Below are positions 1 to 8,327 of a DNA stretch of 64,000 nt, piece after piece. Under the pieces are notes generated by a model. It made no database searches and was not told the origin of the DNA. It worked only from the letters and a program-made list of their open reading frames with translations. Made by a program: the position numbers and the translations under genes. Position 1 is the stretch's first letter. The number at the start of each line of letters is the position of its first letter. The stretch comes from Hyphomicrobiales bacterium (GTDB lineage Bacteria > Pseudomonadota > Alphaproteobacteria > Rhizobiales > Beijerinckiaceae): positions 1-64,000 of the forward strand of contig UCBZ01000034.1 in the NCBI GenBank assembly GCA_900470775.1, given 5' to 3'.

Positions 1-25
1 ACCCTTTCGCAGAGGAATCCCTTGC

Positions 26-152
26 GGGAGAAGGTGGCGCGAAGCGCCGGATGAGGGGTCGGGCCGACCTTTATCGGTTTTACAGTGGGCAAAAAGCGGC
101 GAGCGCAGCGCGACCCCTCATCCGTCTCGGCTTCGCCGAGCCACCTTCTCCC
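26..152. repeat. long imperfect palindromic intergenic repeat
   Basis: The segment 26-60 (beginning GGGAGAAGGTGGC, ending GGATGAGGGGTC) reappears as its reverse complement at 112-152, separated by about 50 bases. Each arm also holds its own short GC-rich stem (GGCGCGAAGCGCC on the left, CTCGGCTTCGCCGAG on the right). This is the form of the dispersed palindromic elements found between genes in Hyphomicrobiales genomes. It lies just beyond the stop codon of the minus-strand hydrolase gene and could end its transcript. No gene is visible in bases 1-173. Confidence 0.7.
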
Positions 153-173
153 CTCGCGGAGGAGGAAAATCCC

Positions 174-1649
174 TCACTGCCCGCCACCCAGGATGAACCG
201 GCGCCCGTCCTGCTCGACCATATCGACGTGCTGGGTGAAGTTGCCGGCCCCGGCCGAGTGCCGGCTGATGCGCGGCTCCTCGCGGGCCGGGCGCCCGAGA
301 TCGCGGCCGACCATGCTCGCGGCCGGCGCGAGGCCCAGCAGCCCGAGCACCGTCGGCGTGATGTCGATGATGCCGGCCGGCTCCCCCGAGACGCTTGCCC
401 CGGCGCTGGCCTCACCATCGGCGACGATCAGCACCGTGTTGAGTTCGTGGCGGTTGACGCCGCCATGCATGCCGCCGCCGAGCGGCACGTCGCCCGGCGT
501 CATCGCGCCAAGCCCCGGCAAGCCATATTGATCGGTGGCGACCGACGATTTGAGGATGAACATCAGGTCCGGCTGGCGTTCGGCATGGCTGTTGCCCATC
601 AGACCGAGCGCCAAGGTGCCGGCGACCCCGCCCTCGACGCCATTCCCGCCGCGCGAGAAGACATGACCCATCGAAGGCTGCTCCATCAGCCAGGCGGCGA
701 TGCGCGCGACGTCCGCCTCCTCGCCCCGATGCAGGCGGATTTCGCCGCTGATGCCTCCGGTTGCGACGAAGGCGGTCTCGCCGATCGCCTTGCTGGTGCC
801 GATGTCGAATCCGCCCTGCCGCGCGGCTTCGAACAGCGGCTCGATCGCGCCCGTCGAGATCTGGCCATGGTCGGAGGCCGCGATCACCGCGATGCGCTCC
901 GCATCGGGCTGGGCTTCGGCCCAGTCGAGGATCGCTCCGAAGGCGCGGTCGGCCGCCTGCAGACCGGCCTTCGCCTCCGGCGAGCCGAGGCCCTTGTAGT
1001 GGAAGGTCGTGTCGGGCTCGTTGAACCAGATCAGCGCGACATCAGGCGCGAGCACCGGCAGCACATGCTCGGTCATCAGGCGACCGCCATAGGCGACCTC
1101 CGCGATGCGCGGCAGTTCGCGCTCCGGCAGCGGGCCGATCAGGGCCAGCGCTGTCTCCACAGCCTCCGGCGTCTGCGTCGCCCCGGCGCCGTGCATCGAG
1201 AAGGTCCAGTGGCCATTGGCGCGAGCGCGCGGGCTGATGAAATGCGCCGAGCCGGCCGAACCGGTATGCACCACGGCGAGCCGCTTGCCCGCCTTGGCAA
1301 GCACGTCGCCCAGCGTCTCGACCGCGACGAGCCGCCCGTCGTGATGGGTTTCCGCCTGGCGGATGTGGCCGGGGTCGCTGGTGTCGAAGAAGCGGTCGGC
1401 AATGGCGGCGCGGTGGTAGAAGGCGTTGCCGACGATGCCATGCACGCTCGGCGGTGCGCCCGTCGCGATCGAGGTCGTCGCGACGCGCGTCACCGACGGG
1501 AAGACGCTGCGCGCCTCGCGGAACCAGGTGCCGCGCGCAGCCAGCCGCAGGAGGTTGGGGGTCAGCTCGGGCGTCACCAGATCGGGCCGCAGCCCGTCGA
1601 ATACCGCGACGATGACGCGGTCGGCTGAAGTCTGGTCGTCGCGGCTCAT
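174..1649 (-). CDS. alkaline phosphatase family protein (nucleotide pyrophosphatase/phosphodiesterase type)
   Basis: A 491-residue hydrolase of the alkaline-phosphatase superfamily (type I phosphodiesterase/nucleotide pyrophosphatase, PF01663). The two-metal site can be read: Asp18 in AVFDGL, the likely nucleophile Thr54 in PSVTRVATTS, Asp and His in NEPDTTFHYKG, the ASDHGQ pair, and a final His in GGGMHGGVNRHE. It should cleave phosphate mono- or diesters using two zinc-type metals. No signal peptide is evident, so a cytoplasmic location is likely. The gene starts 30 bases after the stop of the upstream ABC ATPase gene, on the same strand, so it is probably co-transcribed with the transporter ATPases. 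That suggests a phosphorylated or phosphonylated transport substrate (inference). The exact substrate cannot be read from sequence. Confidence 0.88.
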   Translation of the reverse strand: MSRDDQTSADRVIVAVFDGLRPDLVTPELTPNLLRLAARGTWFREARSVFPSVTRVATTSIATGAPPSVHGIVGNAFYHRAAIADRFFDTSDPGHIRQAETHHDGRLVAVETLGDVLAKAGKRLAVVHTGSAGSAHFISPRARANGHWTFSMHGAGATQTPEAVETALALIGPLPERELPRIAEVAYGGRLMTEHVLPVLAPDVALIWFNEPDTTFHYKGLGSPEAKAGLQAADRAFGAILDWAEAQPDAERIAVIAASDHGQISTGAIEPLFEAARQGGFDIGTSKAIGETAFVATGGISGEIRLHRGEEADVARIAAWLMEQPSMGHVFSRGGNGVEGGVAGTLALGLMGNSHAERQPDLMFILKSSVATDQYGLPGLGAMTPGDVPLGGGMHGGVNRHELNTVLIVADGEASAGASVSGEPAGIIDITPTVLGLLGLAPAASMVGRDLGRPAREEPRISRHSAGAGNFTQHVDMVEQDGRRFILGGGQ

Positions 1650-1679
1650 GGCAGGCTCTTCCGATAGCGAAGGATTGAA

Positions 1680-2669
1680 TCAGGCCGCGACCGGGACGGG
1701 CGCGGCCATCGAGGGCACGAGATGGCAGGCGGCGAGCCGGCCATCGGCCACCTGCCGCAGGGCCGGCGTCTCCTCCCGGCAGCGTGCGATGGCGCGCGGG
1801 CAGCGCGGATGGAAGGCGCAGCCGCCGGGCCGCTCTACGGGGTTGGGCGGATCGCTCTGCAGGATGATGCGCTCGCGCGTGCCGCGCAACGGCGTCGGCA
1901 CGGCCGAGACCAGCGCTTCCGTGTAGGGATGAGTGGGCGCATGGAACAGCGCCTCGGGCGGTCCCTGCTCGACGATGCGGCCGAGGTACATCACCGCGAC
2001 CTCGTCGGCGATCTGCCTGACCACCTTGAGGTCGTGGCTGATGAAGAGATAGGCCATGCCGAAGCGCGCCTGCAGATCCTGCAGCAGATTGATGACCTGA
2101 GCGGCGACCGAAACGTCGAGCGCGGAGATCGGCTCGTCGCAGACGAGCAGCGAGGGGCCCAGCACGAGCGCGCGCGCCAGCACGACGCGCTGGCGCTGGC
2201 CGCCCGAGAGTTCGTGCGGATAGCGCTGGAACAGATCGGGACGCAGGCCGACGGCCTCGAACAGTGCGAGGGCCTTCTGCTGGCGGGCGTCCTGGCCGGC
2301 CTCCAGCCCATGGATCGTCAGCGGCTCGACCACCTGCTCGCCGACGGGAAGTCGCCGGTCGAGCGCCGCGAGCGGGTCCTGATGCACCATCTGCATCCGG
2401 CGGCGAAGCGCCCGCCAGGCCCGGTCGCGCGTCGCGGTAACGGGTTCGCCTTCAAAGGCGATCGCGCCCCGCGTCGCCGGCAGCAGGCCGAGCACGAGCT
2501 TGGCGGCGGTCGACTTGCCGCAGCCGGATTCGCCGACGATGCCGAGCGTGCGGCCGGCCGCGAGTGTGAAGCTGACCCCGTCCACCGCATGCAACAGCCG
2601 GCGCTGCCCGCCCGACATCGCGACCGGATATTGCCGCGCGAGATCGTCGACGCTGAGTAGCGGGCTCAT
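1680..2669 (-). CDS. peptide/opine-type ABC transporter ATP-binding protein (DppF/OppF-like)
   Basis: A 329-residue nucleotide-binding subunit of a peptide/nickel-type importer. Visible are Walker A GESGCGKST (46-54), Q-loop region MVHQDPL, signature LSGGQRQR (154-161), Walker B LLVCDEP (174-180) and the oligopeptide/dipeptide C-terminal extension with CAFHPRCP near residue 290. Its ATG overlaps the end of the DppD-like gene by four bases (ATGA), so the two are translationally coupled and should form an ATPase heterodimer. No permease or binding protein lies next to the pair inside the window. They may lie beyond the left edge, or the pair may power the ATPase-less peptide importer at 35.6-39.2 kb. 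Confidence 0.93.
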   Translation of the reverse strand: MSPLLSVDDLARQYPVAMSGGQRRLLHAVDGVSFTLAAGRTLGIVGESGCGKSTAAKLVLGLLPATRGAIAFEGEPVTATRDRAWRALRRRMQMVHQDPLAALDRRLPVGEQVVEPLTIHGLEAGQDARQQKALALFEAVGLRPDLFQRYPHELSGGQRQRVVLARALVLGPSLLVCDEPISALDVSVAAQVINLLQDLQARFGMAYLFISHDLKVVRQIADEVAVMYLGRIVEQGPPEALFHAPTHPYTEALVSAVPTPLRGTRERIILQSDPPNPVERPGGCAFHPRCPRAIARCREETPALRQVADGRLAACHLVPSMAAPVPVAA

Positions 2670-3778
2670 GCGCCGGCCTCCGCGAAGGCGCTCGCCGCAA
2701 GCGTGGACAGCGGCATGCCGGGCTGCGTGGCCGTCTCGCCGAGCCGCAGGCAGGCGGCGCGCTGGTCCTGCGCCGCGAGCACGAGCGGGGGGATCTCGCC
2801 GCCGCAGGTCTCGATCGCGATCGGGCAGCGCGGCGCAAAGGCGCAGCCGGGCGGCATCGCATCGGGGGAGGGCACCGTGCCGGGGATCGGCGTCAGTCTA
2901 ACGCGGGGACCGTCGAGCGTGGGCAGGGCCGCGAGCAGGCCGCGCGTATAGGGATGGCGCGGCCGCGTCAGCAGATCCTGCGTCGCGGCGGTCTCGACGA
3001 CGCGGCCGGCATACATCACGGCGACGCGGTCGCAGAGATCGGCCACGACACCGATGTCATGCGAGATCAGCACCAGCCCCATGCCGGTCTCGCGGCGGAT
3101 GTCGCGGATCAGGTCGAGGATCTGCGCCTGGATCGTCGCGTCGAGTGCCGTGGTCGGCTCGTCGGCGACGAGCACATCGGGTTCGCCGGCGAGCGCCAGC
3201 GCGATCATGACGCGTTGGTTCATGCCGCCGGAGAATTCATGCGGATATTGTCCCAGCCGGCGGGCGGCATCGGCGATACCGACGCGGTCGAGCAGGCGCA
3301 GTGCTTCAGTGCGCGCCGCCTTGCCCCGCAAGCCGCGATGCAGGCGCAGGACCTCGCCGAGCTGGGTCCCGATCCGCTGGACCGGATTGAGCGACGAGGT
3401 CGGGTCCTGGAAGATCAGGCCGATGCGGCCGCCACGGATGCCGGCAAGCTCGCGCTCCGACAGCCGCGTGATGTCCTGCCCCGACAGAAGCACTTCCCCG
3501 GAGGTCACGGCGCCCCGGCCGAGCAGGCGCAGCGCCGCGAGCCAGGTCACGCTCTTGCCGCAGCCGGATTCGCCGACAATGCCGAGGGCCTCGCCGCTAG
3601 CGAGCGTCAAATCGATGCCGCGCACCACCGGCACGGGGCCGCTCTCGCCCCGGAAGGCGACGGTGAAATCCCGCAGGGCGAGCAGCGGCGCAGCGTTCGC
3701 GTGAGCGTCGGGCGCGAGCATGCGCGGCAGGAGGCCGTCGTGATGGTGGGCCGGAGAGGATGCCATGGGCAGTGCCAT
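2666..3778 (-). CDS. peptide/opine-type ABC transporter ATP-binding protein (DppD/OppD-like)
   Basis: A 370-residue ABC ATPase paired with the DppF-like gene downstream. Walker A GESGCGKS is at 69-76, the signature FSGGMNQR at 182-189 and Walker B VLVADEP at 202-208, followed by the H-loop and a C-terminal oligo_HPY extension with CAFAPRCP and a further Cys. The N-terminus before PLLALRDFTV is poorly conserved, so ATG 3721 (Met20) is a possible alternative start. It is the first gene of the minus-strand unit, and its promoter must lie in the 391-base region shared with the divergent molybdenum hydroxylase operon. Confidence 0.92.
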   Translation of the reverse strand: MALPMASSPAHHHDGLLPRMLAPDAHANAAPLLALRDFTVAFRGESGPVPVVRGIDLTLASGEALGIVGESGCGKSVTWLAALRLLGRGAVTSGEVLLSGQDITRLSERELAGIRGGRIGLIFQDPTSSLNPVQRIGTQLGEVLRLHRGLRGKAARTEALRLLDRVGIADAARRLGQYPHEFSGGMNQRVMIALALAGEPDVLVADEPTTALDATIQAQILDLIRDIRRETGMGLVLISHDIGVVADLCDRVAVMYAGRVVETAATQDLLTRPRHPYTRGLLAALPTLDGPRVRLTPIPGTVPSPDAMPPGCAFAPRCPIAIETCGGEIPPLVLAAQDQRAACLRLGETATQPGMPLSTLAASAFAEAGA

Positions 3779-4169
3779 ACAGGCCGCTCCATGACCGTCT
3801 TGTGACGTGCCGTTCGCGGCGCCGGGACGACGAGGGAAGCGGACCCCGCCGCCGTTGGTGCACCACCCATCACGTTGCTGTGAGTCCGCCCCGCGTCGTG
3901 GGTGTTCCCATCCGGAGCGATCGGAATGCGAATGGGTTGATCAACCAGCCAAAATGGCTGCTGCGGGCCGTTCCAGCGGGGAAAATGATCGGTCTCGCGG
4001 CCAATCACGCAGCGTGATCGGCTCCTGATGCCCGTTGGCTCCTCGGCGCATCTGAGTTTCAATTGCTTCCAATGAAATTCCACCGGCACGCTGCGCAAGC
4101 GGGCCGGAGTTCCGGCGAGGCGCGTTGGCTCTCTCGCCGTCCTTCTTGATCGAAACCGGGAGGTTTACG
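3779..4169. promoter_or_regulatory. divergent intergenic region with two perfect palindromes
   Basis: A 391-base region with no gene between the ABC ATPase unit (minus) and the iorA-like gene (plus). It contains the perfect palindrome GGTTGATCAACC (3935-3946), directly followed by a small hairpin CAGCC-AAAAT-GGCTG (3946-3960). A second perfect inverted repeat, ATCACGC-A-GCGTGAT, lies at 4004-4018. Their position between two divergent transcription units fits operator sites, but no regulator gene lies next to them. A strong ribosome-binding site, GGGAGG, sits at 4158-4163. Confidence 0.5.
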
Positions 4170-4637
4170 GTGGCGAAGCTCAATGTGAACGGCAAGATGC
4201 TCGACGTCGAGGCGGCCGGCGATACGCCGCTGCTCTGGGTCATTCGCGAACAGATCGGCCTGACCGGCACGAAATATGGTTGCGGCGTCGCGCAATGCGG
4301 CGCCTGTACCGTCCATATCGACGGCGTGGCAACGCGCTCCTGCTCGCTGCCGCTCGATGCGGTGACGGCCGAGCAGAAGATCGTCACCATCGAGGGGCTC
4401 TCGCCCGACGGCAAGCATCCGGTCCAGCAGGCCTGGATCAAGCATGACGTTCCGCAATGCGGCTTCTGCCAGAGCGGCATGATCATGGCGACCGCAGCCC
4501 TGCTGCAGGCTAACCCGAAGGCGACCGAAGCCGACATTGCCGCCGAGATCACCAATATCTGCCGTTGCGGCACCTATGCGCGGGTCAAGACCGCGATCCT
4601 TGACGTCGTCGCCGGCGGAACGCTCGGCCGCGGCTGA
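4170..4637 (+). CDS. (2Fe-2S)-binding small subunit of a molybdenum hydroxylase (isoquinoline 1-oxidoreductase alpha-like)
   Basis: A 155-residue electron-transfer subunit carrying two [2Fe-2S] clusters. The plant-type ferredoxin site is CGVAQCGAC (Cys38, 43, 46) with Cys58. The C-terminal alpha-helical site is CGFCQSG (Cys97, 100) with CRC (Cys131, 133). I chose GTG 4170 because GGGAGG lies six bases upstream. An ATG in frame at 4125 would add 15 unconserved residues and lacks such a site. With the next gene it forms the two-subunit periplasmic type of xanthine-dehydrogenase-family enzyme (IorAB-like), which passes electrons to a cytochrome instead of having its own FAD subunit. Confidence 0.92.
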   Translation: MAKLNVNGKMLDVEAAGDTPLLWVIREQIGLTGTKYGCGVAQCGACTVHIDGVATRSCSLPLDAVTAEQKIVTIEGLSPDGKHPVQQAWIKHDVPQCGFCQSGMIMATAALLQANPKATEADIAAEITNICRCGTYARVKTAILDVVAGGTLGRG

Positions 4638-4737
4638 AGGCTCGCCTGTTTTGCAATTCCCCAGCGCGGGGTCGAACGCGGCAGGTCTTCAAGCACCGCC
4701 GCATCCCTCGCGTCCAAGCCCAGATCCGGAGGACGAC

Positions 4738-6939
4738 ATGACATCCGCCTCGACCGCCTCTTCCAAAACCAGTCTGTCCCGCCGCGGCCTGCTCGCAGGC
4801 TCGGCCGCCGCAGCCGGCGCCTTCAGCTTCGGCTTCACGATCCCCTTCGGCAGCGAAGCTCAGGCCCAGGCGCAAGGCGCCGTCCCCGAGATCAACGCCT
4901 GGGTCGTGATCCATCCCGACGACAAGGTGGTGATCCGCATCGCCCGCTCCGAGATGGGGCAGGGCACGCTGACCGGCCTCGCCCAGCTCGTCGCCGAGGA
5001 GCTGAACTGCGACTGGTCGAAGGTCACGACCGAATACCCGACGCCGGGCCAGAGCGTCGCGCGCAACCGCGTCTGGGGCAATTTCTCGACCGGCGGCAGC
5101 CGCGGCATCCGCGAGTCGCATGAATACGTTCGTAAGGGCGGCGCGGCGGCGCGGATGATGCTGATCCAGGCTGCCGCGAATGAATGGAAGGTGCCTGCCG
5201 CCGAATGCGCGGCCGACAAGAGCGTGATCACGCACAAGGCCTCGGGCCGCTCGCTGCGCTATGGCCAGGTCGCGGCCGCCGCCGCCAAGATCGAGGCGCC
5301 CAAGGATGTCCCGCTCAAGGATCCGAAGGACTGGATCATTGCCGGCAAGCCGCTGCCGCGCCTGGACACGGCCGACAAGACCAACGGCAGCAAGATTTAC
5401 GGCATGGACCTGAAGATGCCGGGCATGCTCAACGCCGCGATCAAGGACTGTCCGGTCTTCGGTGGCAAGGTGAAGAGCTTCGACGCCGCCGCGATCAAGG
5501 CCATGCCGGGCGTCAAGCATGTGCTGCCGGTCGGTGACAGCGCCGTCACCGTCGTCGCCGACACCTGGTGGCAGGCCAAGACGGCGCTCGATGCGCTGCC
5601 GATCGTCTGGGACGAGGGCGAGCATGCCAAGGTGTCCAGCGAAAGCCTGGCAGCCTGGCTTAAGGAAGGGCTCGACGCCCCGAACGCCGTCGTCGGCAAC
5701 CAGAATGGCGACGTCAAGGCGGCGATCGCCGGTGCTGCCCGCACCATCGAGGCCGTCTACTCCTATCCGTTCCAGAACCATGCCTGCATGGAGACGATGA
5801 ACGCGACGGCGCTCTACACGCCGGAGAAATGTGAGGTCTGGACGCCGACGCAGAACGGCGAGGCGGCGCTTGCCGCCGCAGCCGAGGCGTCGGGCCTGCC
5901 GATCGCCAAATGCGAGGCTTACAAGATCGACCTCGGCGGCGGCTTCGGCCGGCGCGGCGCGGTGCACGACTGGGTCCGCCAGGTCGTCGTTATCGCCAAG
6001 CAGATTCCCGGCACACCGGTGAAGCTGATCTGGTCGCGCGAGGAGGACATGCTGCATGGCCGCTTCCACCCGCTGACGCAGTGCAAGCTGACCGGCGCCC
6101 TCGACAAGGATGGCAACCTGACCGGGCTGCACATGCGCATCTCCGGCCAGTCGATCGTCGCGGGCATCTTCCCGCAGAACATCCAGAACGGGCGCGATCC
6201 GGTGGTCTTCCAGGGCCTCAACCCGCCGGGACCGGAAGCCTCGATCGGCTATTCGGTGCCCAACCTGCTGATCGACCACGCCATGCGCAATCCGCATGTG
6301 CCGCCCGGCTTCTGGCGCGGGGTCAACCTGAACCAGAACGCGATCTATCTCGAATCCTTCATGGACGAACTGGCGCATGCCGCGGGCAAGGACCCGCTGG
6401 AGTTCCGCCGTGCCCTGATGAAGAACCATCCCAAGCATCTCGCCGTGCTCAATGCCGCGGCCGAGAAGGCGGAATGGGGCAAGCCGCTGCCGGCCGGCGT
6501 CTTCCGCGGCATCTGCCAGACCATGGGGTTCGGCTCCTATGTCGCGGCCGTCGCCGAGGTCTCGGTCAGCGCTGACGGCAAGCTCAAGATTCACCGTATC
6601 GTTGCCGCGACCGACCCCGGCCATGCGGTCAACCCGGCGCAGATCGCGCGCCAGGTCGAGGGCTCTTTCGTCTACGGCCTGTCGGCTTCGCTTTATGGCG
6701 AGATCACCATCAAGGACGGCCGTGTCGAGCAGGAGAATTTCGACACCTATGAGGTCATGCGGCTGGAGGCGATGCCGGCGGTCGAGACGGTCCTGGTGCC
6801 GTCGGGCGGCTTCTGGGGCGGTGTCGGCGAGCCGACGATCGCGGTCGCGGCGCCGGCCGTGCTGAACGCGATCTTCGCCGCGACCGGCAAGCGCATCCGC
6901 AACCTGCCGATCAAGAACGCCGATCTCAAGAAGGCGTGA
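4738..6939 (+). CDS. molybdopterin-binding large subunit of a molybdenum hydroxylase (isoquinoline 1-oxidoreductase beta-like), Tat-exported
   Basis: A 733-residue catalytic subunit of the xanthine dehydrogenase/aldehyde oxidoreductase superfamily. The N-terminus has a twin-arginine signal (SRRGLLAGS, residues 14-22, then a hydrophobic stretch to the AQAQAQ region), which places the enzyme in the periplasm. Molybdopterin-site signatures visible include SEMGQGTLTGLAQLVAEEL, GGGFGRRG, PPGFWRGVN and GGFWGGVGEPTI near the C-terminus, where the catalytic Glu is expected. ATG 4738 follows a GGAGGACGAC ribosome-binding site. Such enzymes hydroxylate N-heterocycles or aldehydes, and the substrate here is unknown. 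The stop codon overlaps the start of a SoxX-like cytochrome gene, which makes a c-type cytochrome a plausible electron acceptor (inference). Confidence 0.92.
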   Translation: MTSASTASSKTSLSRRGLLAGSAAAAGAFSFGFTIPFGSEAQAQAQGAVPEINAWVVIHPDDKVVIRIARSEMGQGTLTGLAQLVAEELNCDWSKVTTEYPTPGQSVARNRVWGNFSTGGSRGIRESHEYVRKGGAAARMMLIQAAANEWKVPAAECAADKSVITHKASGRSLRYGQVAAAAAKIEAPKDVPLKDPKDWIIAGKPLPRLDTADKTNGSKIYGMDLKMPGMLNAAIKDCPVFGGKVKSFDAAAIKAMPGVKHVLPVGDSAVTVVADTWWQAKTALDALPIVWDEGEHAKVSSESLAAWLKEGLDAPNAVVGNQNGDVKAAIAGAARTIEAVYSYPFQNHACMETMNATALYTPEKCEVWTPTQNGEAALAAAAEASGLPIAKCEAYKIDLGGGFGRRGAVHDWVRQVVVIAKQIPGTPVKLIWSREEDMLHGRFHPLTQCKLTGALDKDGNLTGLHMRISGQSIVAGIFPQNIQNGRDPVVFQGLNPPGPEASIGYSVPNLLIDHAMRNPHVPPGFWRGVNLNQNAIYLESFMDELAHAAGKDPLEFRRALMKNHPKHLAVLNAAAEKAEWGKPLPAGVFRGICQTMGFGSYVAAVAEVSVSADGKLKIHRIVAATDPGHAVNPAQIARQVEGSFVYGLSASLYGEITIKDGRVEQENFDTYEVMRLEAMPAVETVLVPSGGFWGGVGEPTIAVAAPAVLNAIFAATGKRIRNLPIKNADLKKA

Positions 6940-7391
6940 GAGCGACGGCCGGAGTGATGTTGCGTCTGGCGCTCGCCGGGGCCGTGCTGGCATCCGGCGG
7001 CGCCTCGGCGCTCGAATCCTACACGGTCGTTGGCGACGCCATTCCGCGTCCCCTCGGCGGGCTTGCCGGCAACTCGGCGCGGGGCGCGGCGCTGGTGCGC
7101 GATCGCGAGCGCGGCAACTGCCTGATCTGCCATCAGGGCACGGACGCCTCCGAGCCCTTTCAGGGCACGATCGGGCCGCCGCTCGCTGGCGTCGGGGCTC
7201 GTCTCGATGCGGGCCAGATCCGCTTACGGCTGGTCGATGCCTCCGTGCTCAACCCGCAAACGGTGATGCCGCCCTATTTCCGGACGGAAAACCTGCATGA
7301 TGTCGCCCCAACCTATCGGGGCAAGCCGGCCCTCTCGGCCCAGGAGATCGAGGATGTCGTCAGTTATCTCGCCTCGCTCAAGACGTTCTGA
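6936..7391 (+). CDS. soxX: sulfur oxidation c-type cytochrome SoxX
   Basis: A small (151-residue) secreted monoheme cytochrome c. The heme site is CLICH (Cys62, Cys65, His66) and the sixth-ligand motif MPPYF is at 111-115, both typical of SoxX. SoxX pairs with diheme SoxA to form the SoxAX heme enzyme that attaches thiosulfate sulfur to the carrier SoxYZ in the periplasm. The GTG at 6936 overlaps the TGA of the molybdenum hydroxylase gene (GTGA). ATG 6957 (Met8) is an alternative start giving a cleaner signal peptide. The overlap ties expression of this cytochrome to the molybdenum enzyme. The 3' end overlaps the start of soxY by 38 bases. Confidence 0.9.
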   Translation: MRATAGVMLRLALAGAVLASGGASALESYTVVGDAIPRPLGGLAGNSARGAALVRDRERGNCLICHQGTDASEPFQGTIGPPLAGVGARLDAGQIRLRLVDASVLNPQTVMPPYFRTENLHDVAPTYRGKPALSAQEIEDVVSYLASLKTF

Positions 7392-7848
7392 AGCCGGCCC
7401 TGACCGCCGCAGCGTCCTCGCCGGCGCAGCGGCAGGCCTGCTGGTCGCGACCTTGCCTGCGCGCGCGGCCACCGACATCTCGCCCGAGCGCGCGCAGCTG
7501 ATCGCGCGCATCACCGAGGGCGCACTGCCGGAGCGCGGCCGCATCACGCTCGACATCCCCGCTTTGGTCGAGAACGGCAATTCGGTCGACACCCGCATTC
7601 TCGTCGAGAGCGCGATGACCGAGGCCGATCATGTCCGCTGGATCCATCTGATCGCCGAGAAGAACCCGTTTCCGGACATGGCGCGGTTCCATCTCGGCCC
7701 CCGCGCTGGCCGCGCCGAAGTCGCGACCACCTTGCGGCTGTCGCAGTCGCAGACGGTCACGGCGGTCGCGGCGCTGAGCGGCGGCGGCTTCGTCATGGCC
7801 GATGCCGACATCGTCGTGACGCTGAGCGCCTGCATCGACGGCGGCTGA
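7354..7848 (+). CDS. soxY: thiosulfate oxidation carrier protein SoxY with variant C-terminal tail
   Basis: A 164-residue SoxY-type carrier. Start ATG 7354 has AGGAGA six bases upstream and lies inside the 3' end of soxX. The N-terminus has a twin-arginine signal (DRRSVLAG, residues 18-24, with a hydrophobic segment ending at PARA), matching the known Tat export of SoxYZ. In SoxY the sulfur substrate is carried on the Cys of a C-terminal GGCGG-type arm. Here the protein ends SACIDGG, so a Cys is present (Cys160) but the Gly-Gly before it is replaced and two extra residues follow. The tail may still carry sulfur, but it is not the standard swinging arm. Confidence 0.88.
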   Translation: MSSVISPRSRRSEAGPDRRSVLAGAAAGLLVATLPARAATDISPERAQLIARITEGALPERGRITLDIPALVENGNSVDTRILVESAMTEADHVRWIHLIAEKNPFPDMARFHLGPRAGRAEVATTLRLSQSQTVTAVAALSGGGFVMADADIVVTLSACIDGG

Positions 7849-7858
7849 GGAGAGCCCG

Positions 7859-8182
7859 ATGAGCTTCAACGCCCGCATCACCCTGCCGGCCCAGGCCCGC
7901 GTCGGCGAGATCGTCGAGATCAAGGTGTTGACCCGCCACCCGATGGATCGCGGCGGCCAGTCCGACGGCAAGGGCGGCACCGTGCCGCGCATGATCCTCA
8001 ACCGTCTGACCGCGACCTATGCCGGCGAGCCGATATTTCGTCTCGACATGCACACCGGGGTCTCCGCCAACCCCTTCGTCTCCTTCACGACGCGGGCGGT
8101 TGCGACCGGCGACATCGTCTTCGAATGGCGCGAGGACGGCGGCGCGACCTACACTCGGACTGCAAGGCTGACCGTGACGTGA
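7859..8182 (+). CDS. soxZ: thiosulfate oxidation carrier complex protein SoxZ
   Basis: A 107-residue immunoglobulin-like protein with no signal peptide, as usual for SoxZ, which leaves the cell folded together with Tat-exported SoxY. Family features include the start MSFNARITLPAQARVGEIVEI, the HPMDRG segment and the C-terminal strand pattern FVSFTTRAVATGDIVFEW. It starts ten bases after the soxY stop with a GAGGAG ribosome-binding site. It should form the heterodimeric sulfur carrier with the upstream SoxY. Confidence 0.92.
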   Translation: MSFNARITLPAQARVGEIVEIKVLTRHPMDRGGQSDGKGGTVPRMILNRLTATYAGEPIFRLDMHTGVSANPFVSFTTRAVATGDIVFEWREDGGATYTRTARLTVT

Positions 8183-8211
8183 GGCCGATGGAGCTTCCGG
8201 TTCTAATCGTG

Positions 8212-8327
8212 CGCGAGTCATCCCGGGCGACCAATGGGAGACCCGGAATCTATGCCGGAACGCCTACCCGGAAAGGTCCCGGAATGGATCCCGGATTTCC
8301 GCTTCGCTACGTCCGGGATGACTCGCG
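8212..8327. repeat. dispersed palindromic repeat at the 5' end of soxA
   Basis: A perfect 15-base inverted repeat, CGCGAGTCATCCCGG (8212-8226) and its reverse complement (8313-8327), encloses further GC-rich stems containing ATGGATCCCGG. It has the composition of the dispersed rhizobial palindromes (GTCATCCCGG...CCGGGATGAC) and resembles the element at 9127-9228. It sits where the soxA signal peptide should begin, so part of it is probably translated. Confidence 0.75.

Noticed and set aside
51-1628. 525-codon plus-strand frame over the phosphatase gene
   Set aside because: Antisense shadow of the real minus-strand gene; low-complexity Arg/Ala/Gly-rich product.
4585-6993. 802-codon open frame on the minus strand opposite the molybdenum hydroxylase large subunit
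   Set aside because: It is the mirror of a clear gene in high-GC DNA, Arg/His/Asp-rich, with no family motif and no ribosome-binding site.
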